Source: JAKEHZ01 sp035280505
Lineage (GTDB): Bacteria > Acidobacteriota > Blastocatellia > RBC074
Length of the DNA stretch: 5,096 nucleotides
Assembly: GCA_035280505.1 (NCBI GenBank)
Contig: DATEFT010000711.1
Span: 1-5,096, forward strand
Direction of reading: 5' to 3'
The notes under the pieces are model-generated. The model made no database searches and was not told the DNA's origin. It saw only the letters and a program-made list of their open reading frames with translations. Positions within the stretch are counted from its first letter, which is position 1; the number at the start of each line of letters is the position of its first letter. Positions 1-5,096 of the stretch are shown here, piece after piece. Both the position numbers and the translations under genes were made by a program.

Positions 1-5
1 AGACT

Positions 6-2780
6 TCAAATCAGTTTGAGTTGGCGTGCATGCGCCACCGCCTGGGTTCGGCTGCAGACGTTGAGCTTGCCGTAGATCTGGTTGAGGTGCCACTTGGTGG
101 TCCCCTCGGTGATGTCCAGTTTGGCGGCGATGTCGCGGTTCGATAATCCGTCGGCCACCAGGCGCAGGACCATCAACTGTGTCTCGCTGAGCGGTTCGAC
201 CAGCGGTTGCAGTTGCTGGGACGACGCCTTCAGCTCGGGGGCGGTCACGATGGCATAACCCTGAAGCGGGTCTTTGGCGAACGCTTCCATGAGCGCGGCC
301 ACAAAGTCCGGGGCCACGTCCTGCCGGTAGGGCAGCAAGGCCGCGAGAGTCGGGCTCTCGTCGAGGAAGGCCCGGCGATAGCCCTCGGGCGCGGCCAGAC
401 AGATCGCGCGTTCCAGGCAATCGACGGCGGCGGTCGTGCGATTGAGCGCCTTGTGCGCCAGGGTCTGCAACAGATGAATGGTGATCAGGCTGCCGCGGCG
501 ACCCTCTTGCTGGGCGAACTGTTCGAGCTGGAGCAGCAGGTTGCGCGCCGCTTCGGCCTGCCCCTGAGCGAGCAGCAGGCGGGCGTAGCTCAGGTTCCCC
601 TGTTCGGAACCGTCTCGGGCCGCGATCGGCAGGTCGGCCAGCGTCAACGCCGCCGCCGCCGTCAGGCCCTGCCGGAGCTGCAGTTCCACGGCCACGGCGC
701 TGACCAGCCGGATCAGCCGCATGTTTTCGGTTCTCGCCGCCAACTGGCGGGCGGTGCCCAGGGTCTCCCACATGGCCGCGGTCTCCCCGCGCACGCAATA
801 GAGCTTGGCCAGCGTGCAGAACCCCAGCAGCACCGGGTGGATGATTCCCATCTGCTGGCAGAGCGCCAGCCCGGTGGTCAGATAGTGATCGGCTTGCGTC
901 AGGTCGTTGGTCTCGTAATAGAGCATGCCCAACCAGACGTAGACCAGGCCGGCTGCCGGCAGCGGTTGACCGCGGTCGTCCAGATACCGGCGGGAGGTCT
1001 GTTCGTTCAGGAGAATCGCCTCGCACAAATGCCCCTGCTGATAGAGCAGGATGGTCAGGTAGCCCAGGGCCTCCAGCGTGATCAGATGATTGCCCAGCCG
1101 TTGGCCCAGCGCGATGGTCTCGCGCAAGGTCCGAATCGCCGCCTCTCGGTCGCCCGAAAATCGCTGGCCCTGACCGAGATGGCTGAGCGCCGTGGTCCGG
1201 TAGAACGAATCGGTCTCGCCCAGCAGCACCAGGGCCTCTTCGGCCAGCTTGACGGCCTGCTCGGGCTGGCCTCGATGGAGCGCCAGATACGAGCGGAAAC
1301 TCAAGAGCATTCCGCGCTGAACCGGCGGGTCCTCCGGCCGGTCATTCTCCGTCGCCAGGGTCGCGTAGAGCGTGGCCGAGGCGATCTCTCCCTGGAGGTA
1401 GAGAATCCAGGCTTTGTGAGCCGACAGATCGCTGTGTTTTCGCACGACCTCGTCCGGAAGCGCGTTGACCCAGCCGAGAATCGTATTGAAGCCGCCGAGC
1501 CGCAGCGTCTCCTCGGCGTGATTGCGAATCAGCCGCACCGCCATGGCCCCATCCTGCGCGGCCAGCGCATGCTTGATCGCCTCCGAGGCCAGGCCCTCCT
1601 GCTCGAACCATTGACTGGCCCCGCGATGCAGGGCGATCTGTTCGGCGCAGGTCAAATCGGTGCGCAGAAAATCGGCGAACAGGTGATGATATCGATACCA
1701 GTGGCGCTCGTCGTCCAGCGGGATCAGGAAGAGGTTGGCCTTCTCCAGTTGGGCCAGCATCAATTGACTGTCGTCCCGCCCCGTCAGCGAGTCGCAGAGC
1801 GAGGCGTTGAACCGGTCGAGAATGGCCGTCTGGCGCAGAAACGCGCGCAGCTCCGCCGGTTGTTGCCGCAGGACTTCCGCCGCCAGGTAGTCGATGATGT
1901 ACCGGTGCCCCCCGCTGAAGGCCTCGATGTCCCAACCCGCATGATCGAATCTCGGGCTCTGTTCCTGCCCGCGCAGCGAGAGCGCCGCGATCTGCAACCC
2001 CGCGATCCAGCCTTCCGTGCGCTCTTCGAGCGATTGCATGATCTCCGGGGCCAGGGTCAGGCCCATGGTCCAGTTGAGAAAGGTCGTGGTCTCCTCTCCG
2101 GTGAAGCGCAGATCCTGGAGCCGGATCTCGAGCACCTCCCACTGGGCGCGCCAGCGCGCCAGCGGCAGCGTCGGTTCTTCGCGGGTCGCCATGATCACGT
2201 GACAGTGCGACGGCAGATGCTCCAGGAAGAACGAGGTGGCGTTCTGCAGATCGGGATGCGTGATGACGTGGTAATCGTCGAGCACCAGCACGATCTGCCA
2301 CTGCAGAGCGGCCAGATCGTTGATCAACAGGGTCATGAGGTGGGTCAGCTTGGGAATGCGCGGCAACTCCAGCAAGGCCTGCACCGTCTGCCCTACCCCC
2401 GAGTTGACCCGCTGCAGCGCGGCGATAAAGTGTGTGAGAAAACGGATCGGGCCGTTGTCGTCCTCCTCCAATGATAACCAGGCAATGCAGGTCTCAGTCG
2501 GCAGCCGGTCTTCCAGTCCGTGCAACCAGGAACTGACCAGCGTGGTCTTGCCGAAACCCGCCGGAGCCGAGACCAGGGTCAGCTTCCGTTCCAACCCCTG
2601 ATCCAGTTGTTTGATCAGACGCGGGCGAAGCACCCAGTCGTGCCGCAGGGGTGGAATCGAAACCTTGGTTGTTAGAACGGGAATTGACATCTCAGTTCCG
2701 TCCTCAATGGAAAAGTCGATATGATCGGGGCTACTAACGTCGGTTAACAAAGCCTCATCGACAATATAGTAATCCGGCAT
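6..2780 (-). CDS. LAL-type (MalT-like) LuxR family transcriptional regulator, complete
   Basis: This is a 924-residue cytoplasmic DNA-binding regulator of the large ATP-binding LuxR (LAL/MalT, STAND) class. Residues 71-80 form a Walker A loop (APAGFGKT, Lys78) and IVLVLDDYH at 163-171 is Walker B (Asp168/Asp169). The RYHHLFADFLR stretch at 363-373 is characteristic of LAL proteins. Residues from about 440 to 850 are helical TPR/MalT-superhelix repeats ending in the family hallmark PEGYRRAFLDE (798-808). Residues 864-924 are a LuxR/GerE helix-turn-helix (GLSNRDIAAKL, then TTKWHLNQIYGKL and SRTQAV). Its length fits the family (about 900). In known members an inducer and ATP drive oligomerisation and DNA binding; the inducer here cannot be read from the sequence. 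Many relatives begin at the equivalent of Met31 (position 2690), so the first 30 residues, which are very acidic, may not be translated. The first ATG has the better ribosome binding site. The gene is divergent from the Ser/Thr kinase. No maltose genes are visible, so malT is not assigned. Confidence 0.95.
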   Translation of the reverse strand: MPDYYIVDEALLTDVSSPDHIDFSIEDGTEMSIPVLTTKVSIPPLRHDWVLRPRLIKQLDQGLERKLTLVSAPAGFGKTTLVSSWLHGLEDRLPTETCIAWLSLEEDDNGPIRFLTHFIAALQRVNSGVGQTVQALLELPRIPKLTHLMTLLINDLAALQWQIVLVLDDYHVITHPDLQNATSFFLEHLPSHCHVIMATREEPTLPLARWRAQWEVLEIRLQDLRFTGEETTTFLNWTMGLTLAPEIMQSLEERTEGWIAGLQIAALSLRGQEQSPRFDHAGWDIEAFSGGHRYIIDYLAAEVLRQQPAELRAFLRQTAILDRFNASLCDSLTGRDDSQLMLAQLEKANLFLIPLDDERHWYRYHHLFADFLRTDLTCAEQIALHRGASQWFEQEGLASEAIKHALAAQDGAMAVRLIRNHAEETLRLGGFNTILGWVNALPDEVVRKHSDLSAHKAWILYLQGEIASATLYATLATENDRPEDPPVQRGMLLSFRSYLALHRGQPEQAVKLAEEALVLLGETDSFYRTTALSHLGQGQRFSGDREAAIRTLRETIALGQRLGNHLITLEALGYLTILLYQQGHLCEAILLNEQTSRRYLDDRGQPLPAAGLVYVWLGMLYYETNDLTQADHYLTTGLALCQQMGIIHPVLLGFCTLAKLYCVRGETAAMWETLGTARQLAARTENMRLIRLVSAVAVELQLRQGLTAAAALTLADLPIAARDGSEQGNLSYARLLLAQGQAEAARNLLLQLEQFAQQEGRRGSLITIHLLQTLAHKALNRTTAAVDCLERAICLAAPEGYRRAFLDESPTLAALLPYRQDVAPDFVAALMEAFAKDPLQGYAIVTAPELKASSQQLQPLVEPLSETQLMVLRLVADGLSNRDIAAKLDITEGTTKWHLNQIYGKLNVCSRTQAVAHARQLKLI

Positions 2781-2947
2781 TAATCCACACCTCTGGGGGA
2801 AATTACGTGCGGCATATCTGAGGGGACATCTACTGGAGTTTCCGGAGCTTCGCTACACTGATCCATACGGCCTTCCTCGGTCAGGATGGCCCGGCCAACC
2901 AGTCTGCGCCTTCCAAGCTGCTTACACAGCATCCCGATCCCTTCCAT
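2780..2947 (-). CDS. Doubtful small ORF (55 codons) overlapping the LAL start
   Basis: On the minus strand an open frame runs from an ATG at 2947 to a TAA at 2780-2782. That stop shares one base with the regulator's ATG (TAATG), the arrangement seen in translationally coupled genes. A second in-frame ATG at 2932 has a much better Shine-Dalgarno match (GAAGGG, 6 nt away) and would give 50 residues. The product would be basic in its first half (LGRRRLVGRA) and acidic and proline-containing in its second half. I recognise no family, signal peptide or membrane segment. The frame is short enough to be open by chance, and several dyads overlap it, so it may be leader RNA or an old remnant instead. 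If translated, it would probably tune expression of the regulator downstream. Confidence 0.22.
   Translation of the reverse strand: MEGIGMLCKQLGRRRLVGRAILTEEGRMDQCSEAPETPVDVPSDMPHVISPRGVD
2788..2794 (-). promoter_or_regulatory. Ribosome binding site for the LAL regulator (upstream start)
   Basis: Read on the minus strand, AGAGGTG lies upstream of the ATG at 2780, with 9 nt between AGG and the start codon. This favours the 924-residue start. The internal candidate ATG at 2690 has only a weaker GGA, 6 nt upstream. Confidence 0.5.
2869..2891. repeat. Inverted repeat, 9-bp arms with one mismatch
   Basis: GGCC-T-TCCT on the left and AGGA-T-GGCC on the right pair around a 5-nt loop (CGGTC), leaving only a T:T mismatch. 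Neither strand has a following T-run, so it is not an intrinsic terminator. It lies inside the doubtful small ORF and 90-110 bp upstream of the LAL start, so it could be a leader hairpin or operator, or it could be coincidental. Confidence 0.4.
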
Positions 2948-3099
2948 CTACCCACGCTACAGGTTGAGAACAACCGGAAGGTGACCACCATGGCCAGGCA
3001 CCGACCTCCGATTGCTCGCCTCAATCAGTCTAATCGTCTACACGGAGTTTCGTGATAGTTCTTACGATTCTTCGTCCCGCTATCTGCGCAAATTTAAAA

Positions 3100-3119
3100 T
3101 AGCGATTGGACTAGCGATT
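3100..3119. repeat. Tandem direct repeat TAGCGATT, 12-bp period
   Basis: TAGCGATT occurs at 3100-3107 and again at 3112-3119, offset by 12 bp, close to one helical turn. It sits at the start of the AT-rich block between the divergent genes. Tandem half-sites of this kind suit binding of a regulator to one DNA face, and LuxR-type proteins can bind repeated sites, but no known operator consensus is matched. Confidence 0.35.
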
Positions 3120-3205
3120 CAGTTTTTAATCTTTAATTCACCTTTACTCATCTGAGTCTACGCTAGCCAGTGCTCTTTTGGACTTCTGCGCCTTACGAAT
3201 ATCTG

Positions 3206-3236
3206 ATTATCTTTGGAGTCTTACTCCGTGGATAAT
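3206..3236. repeat. 31-bp dyad symmetry element
   Basis: The element is symmetric about position 3221. The outer arms are ATTATC (3206-3211) and GATAAT (3231-3236), and the inner arms are GGAGT (3215-3219) and ACTCC (3223-3227) around CTT. All 11 arm positions pair perfectly. The 3-nt spacers between the arms (TTT and GTG) could add two G:U pairs in RNA. No T-tract follows on the plus strand. It lies about 240 bp upstream of the kinase start. It could be an operator for a dimeric regulator or a transcript hairpin. Confidence 0.5.
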
Positions 3237-3247
3237 AGGCTATGGTA

Positions 3248-3253
3248 ATTATA
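3248..3253 (-). promoter_or_regulatory. Isolated consensus -10 hexamer facing the LAL gene
   Basis: The minus strand reads TATAAT, a perfect sigma70 -10 match, inside the AT-rich block. At 16-18 bp upstream I find no acceptable -35 (an AACAAA-like stretch at 17 bp) and no extended TG. Use as a promoter would need an activator and would leave a leader of about 460 nt before the regulator. In AT-rich DNA a chance match is quite possible. Confidence 0.25.
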
Positions 3254-3319
3254 GGGGGTTGATCTGTGTGTTTGTTTACTTAAAAAGTTACAAATCGACG
3301 GAATTCGCTTCCCCGGCCA

Positions 3320-3331
3320 GGCGCCGGCGCC
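3320..3331. repeat. Perfect 12-bp GC palindrome next to the candidate kinase promoter
   Basis: GGCGCCGGCGCC is its own reverse complement and is itself two copies of GGCGCC. It ends 5 bp before a candidate -35 hexamer at 3337 and interrupts otherwise AT-rich DNA. The position would suit an activator or repressor site, but GC palindromes are common in GC-rich genomes and no regulator can be named. Confidence 0.4.
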
Positions 3332-3336
3332 ACTGC

Positions 3337-3365
3337 TTGTCAGTCGGCTTACTCTCCTGTATTCT
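3337..3365 (+). promoter_or_regulatory. Candidate sigma70-type promoter for the Ser/Thr kinase
   Basis: TTGTCA (3337-3342, five of six matches to the -35 consensus) and TATTCT (3360-3365, four of six to the -10) are separated by 17 bp. Transcription would begin near 3372, giving a leader of about 105 nt that contains the hairpin at 3439-3456. This is the best-spaced plus-strand pair found in the interval. Confidence 0.35.
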
Positions 3366-3438
3366 TCATAATACGTGTCCAGTTAGCGTATCTTAAGCGA
3401 AGAATGGTCTCACCCCCTTGAATGCTCGGAGATCGTGA

Positions 3439-3456
3439 CCGGAGAGCGGGCTCCGG
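3439..3456 (+). promoter_or_regulatory. Hairpin in the kinase 5' leader
   Basis: CCGGAG and CTCCGG form a perfect 6-bp, five-GC stem around a 6-nt loop (AGCGGG). The stem ends 10 nt before the ribosome binding site of the kinase. It could affect message stability or ribosome access. It is not followed by a T-run, so it is not a terminator. Confidence 0.4.
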
Positions 3457-3466
3457 ATTCACCAGT

Positions 3467-3470
3467 GGAG
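3467..3470 (+). promoter_or_regulatory. Ribosome binding site of the Ser/Thr kinase
   Basis: GGAG with 7 nt to the ATG at 3478. An in-frame TGA at 3436-3438 lies upstream with no other start codon between, so this site and start are well determined. The nearby ATG at 3471 is in another frame. Confidence 0.7.
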
Positions 3471-3477
3471 ATGGGCG

Positions 3478-5096
3478 ATGCGATATTGTCAGGCCTGCCA
3501 TCGTTGTTACGGCGATGGTGTCGAGTATTGTCTGTTCGATCAAACGCCGACGCAGGTTGCTGAATTTCTGCCATTGGTCATCGATGGTAAGTATCGTCTC
3601 GAACAATTAATTGCTCACGGGGGCATGGGGGCGGTCTATCGAGCCACTCATCTGCAGCTCGATCGGAAGGTCGCGCTCAAGATCCTGCGGGCGGAGTTCC
3701 TTTCGGATCCGACCATCAGCGAACGATTCAGTCGCGAAGCGCGGGCGGCGGCTCGGCTCAAACATCCGAACATCGTGGCCGTCTACGATTACGGCATGCT
3801 CCGGCCGAGCGGGGCCTATCTGGTCATGGAGTTGATCGAGGGGCGGAGTCTGCGGGAGGAGATGCGAACTCAGGCCGCGAGCCATGGTCAACTGAGCCCG
3901 GAACGCGCCGCGGCTTTGCTGACCCAGGTCTGCGCCGGGATCGAGGCGGCCCACCGCCAGAATATCATTCATCGCGATCTCAAACCCGACAACATCATGA
4001 TCGAGACCTCCGAAGACGGTCGGGAACGGGTCCTGGTGCTCGACTTCGGCATCGCCAAATTGAAAGACCTCGAATCGTTGCCGAAGGGCCAGCAGGGATT
4101 GACCGATGAGAACACGGTGATCGGCACTCCGAACTACATCTCCCCGGAGCAATGCACGGGACAACCCGTCGATGCGCGGTCCGATGTCTATTCGCTCGGG
4201 GTGATCTTGTACGAGATGCTGACCGGCCGGGCGCCCTTCGCCGACCGGAACACCTCGACCGTCTTGCTCCGCCACCTTCAGGAACCGCCGGCCCGTCCCA
4301 GCCGGTTCCGGGTCGGATTGAGCAGGGAACTGGAACGAGTGGTCTTGCGGGCGCTCGCCAAAAATCCCGGCCACCGGTTCCAATCGGCTCAGCAGTTCGC
4401 CGACCACCTGGTCGAGGCCGTCAAAGGCCATGAATCCGGCTTTGAGCCGGCTTCCGACCTCGAGCTTGAAGACGAGACTCTGCCGCGGCGGTCCTCGCCG
4501 GCGCTCGGAGGGCGGGAGGCGGCGGGAGCGGATCTCCCGTCGGTCGTCCGGGTTCCCGAACCGGCGCCGCCCGGTCCGTCGTGGCTCTTGCCGCCGCCCT
4601 CGAACTCCGACGAGTTGCCCGACGAGGTGCCCAACGAGCTGAAGGCCGATCGCGTCCCGACCCTCTTGCTCGAACATCCCCCTCGCACCCGGCTCTACCT
4701 GGGAATGGCGGCCCTCGTCTTAATTATGATGGGCACCATCGGATACCTGCTGACTCGGGATTGGGAACTGGCCCGGGCCGACGAAGTGGACCGCCCGGAT
4801 CCGACGAATCTCGGCGACCTGCCGGCAAGAACTCAGACCGATGGCGTTCAAGCCTCAAGACAGGTTATGATAAAGGGGTCTGCTCGATCCGATTCTGAGA
4901 GCGAAACCAAACCGGGGCCCGGCCTGGCCGTCAAGACGTCTTCGTCAGTCAGGGCACCGAAAAGTGACGCGGCCTTTCCAATGCAAGGCGCCAGCGAACG
5001 CGCGGAGCGTGAGGTGCGTGGTATTTACACGGATTGGGTGTTGGCGGCGATGCGCGGTGATTGGACTAGACACATGAGTTTTTATGGAGACACAGT
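3478..5096 (+). CDS. PknB-like membrane Ser/Thr protein kinase, 3' end outside the window
   Basis: The visible 539 residues encode a eukaryotic-like (Hanks-type) Ser/Thr kinase that phosphorylates proteins in the cytoplasm and is anchored by one membrane helix. A Cys-rich start (Cys4, Cys7, Cys10, Cys18, then FDQTPT) resembles the short zinc-ribbon heads of many such kinases. The kinase domain spans about 39-315: glycine loop AHGGMGAVY (46-54), VALK with Lys68, Glu87 of helix C, HRDLKPDN (165-172), DFG (189-191), GTPNYISPEQ (216-225) and DARSDVYSLG (232-241). All catalytic residues are present, so it should be active. A Pro/acidic linker follows (about 316-401), then a hydrophobic helix at 406-425 and a polar outer linker. 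From about 510 the sequence (IYTDWVLAAMRGDW, then HMSFYGDT) looks like the first helices of an NTF2/SnoaL-like domain, cut by the window edge. No stop is reached. Ligand and substrates are unknown; the divergent LAL regulator is a candidate partner by position only. Confidence 0.95.
   Translation, partial: MRYCQACHRCYGDGVEYCLFDQTPTQVAEFLPLVIDGKYRLEQLIAHGGMGAVYRATHLQLDRKVALKILRAEFLSDPTISERFSREARAAARLKHPNIVAVYDYGMLRPSGAYLVMELIEGRSLREEMRTQAASHGQLSPERAAALLTQVCAGIEAAHRQNIIHRDLKPDNIMIETSEDGRERVLVLDFGIAKLKDLESLPKGQQGLTDENTVIGTPNYISPEQCTGQPVDARSDVYSLGVILYEMLTGRAPFADRNTSTVLLRHLQEPPARPSRFRVGLSRELERVVLRALAKNPGHRFQSAQQFADHLVEAVKGHESGFEPASDLELEDETLPRRSSPALGGREAAGADLPSVVRVPEPAPPGPSWLLPPPSNSDELPDEVPNELKADRVPTLLLEHPPRTRLYLGMAALVLIMMGTIGYLLTRDWELARADEVDRPDPTNLGDLPARTQTDGVQASRQVMIKGSARSDSESETKPGPGLAVKTSSSVRAPKSDAAFPMQGASERAEREVRGIYTDWVLAAMRGDWTRHMSFYGDT

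Larger units (their letters stand above)
2783..3477. other. Divergent intergenic control region without a confident gene
   Basis: About 700 bp separate the two divergent genes. By hand count 2821-3060 is about 56% GC and 3061-3300 about 39%, against about 63% in a sampled line of the kinase gene, so the right half is a distinctly AT-rich block typical of promoter DNA. The left half has short dyads (2869-2891 and 2962-2975, the latter GGTTG-AGAA-CAACC). It also holds a 21-codon plus-strand ORF at 2990-3055 preceded by GGAAGG at 8 nt. The other longer frames (plus 3178-3396 and minus 3349-3606) have no recognisable product, and the second overlaps the kinase start. A weak additional plus-strand promoter-like pair is TTGATC (3259-3264) with TAAAAA (3281-3286), spacing 16. 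No Rho-independent terminator, tRNA or transposase fragment was recognised. Confidence 0.7.

Noticed and set aside
207..2474. Long plus-strand open frame (755 codons) opposite the LAL gene
   Set aside because: It lies antisense to a gene with clear Walker, TPR and LuxR motifs. Its translation is an Arg/Gln/Gly-rich low-complexity sequence with no domain, typical of a GC-rich antisense shadow.
2869..2891. Intrinsic terminator
   Set aside because: The stem is good but neither strand has a T-run after it, and no gene ends nearby that would need it.
2835..3051. Possible small transposon bracketed by GGAGTTTC
   Set aside because: No terminal inverted repeats are adjacent to the direct repeats, and an 8-bp repeat within about 200 bp is likely enough by chance. 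Kept only as a check under the composition finding.
3146..3157. ACTCA-TC-TGAGT inverted repeat as an operator
   Set aside because: Five-bp arms with no extension are common by chance, and no matching partner sites were seen nearby.
3178..3396. Plus-strand 72-codon frame in the AT-rich block
   Set aside because: It begins at TTG, covers the dyad, the palindrome and the promoter candidate, and its translation resembles no protein family; most likely chance.
3349..3606. Minus-strand 85-codon frame across the kinase start
   Set aside because: It overlaps the kinase N-terminus, ribosome binding site and leader, and shows no recognisable family.
3607..4677. Minus-strand open frame (356 codons) opposite the kinase
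   Set aside because: It is antisense to unmistakable kinase motifs and has no recognisable domain; open antisense frames are expected in GC-rich codon usage.

Overview
The window holds two regulatory genes transcribed away from each other, separated by a gene-poor interval of about 700 bp. The coding DNA is GC-rich (about 60% or more by eye). The left gene encodes a large STAND-type LuxR regulator of the MalT/LAL class. The right gene encodes a membrane-anchored eukaryotic-like Ser/Thr kinase with a cysteine-rich N-terminus and the beginning of an NTF2-like outer domain. This combination suits an environmental Gram-negative bacterium rich in such kinases, such as Nitrospirota or Acidobacteriota. 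That placement is an inference from gene style only; there is no rRNA or other phylogenetic marker here.

Layout: positions 6-2780 (minus strand) hold the complete LAL regulator, 924 codons from its first in-frame ATG, with a plausible second start 30 codons inside. Positions 2781-3477 form the divergent intergenic region. Its left half (about 2820-3040) is moderately GC-rich and contains several short dyads and two doubtful small ORFs. One of these ends in a TAATG overlap with the regulator start. Its right half (about 3060-3300) falls to about 39% GC by hand count. The interval also carries a tandem 8-bp repeat, a 31-bp dyad, an isolated consensus -10 hexamer facing the regulator, a palindrome with a candidate sigma70-type promoter facing the kinase, and a hairpin in the kinase leader. 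Positions 3478-5096 (plus strand) hold the kinase, which runs off the right edge without a stop.

The two genes probably form a signalling pair, or at least share a control region. In mycobacterial PknK the same two modules, a Ser/Thr kinase and a MalT-like STAND/TPR region, occur in one polypeptide, so a functional link between these separate divergent genes is a reasonable hypothesis but is not shown by the sequence. I see no mobile element, CRISPR array, tRNA or rRNA, and no clear novel system. The best material for a second look is the structured control region and the kinase-regulator pairing.
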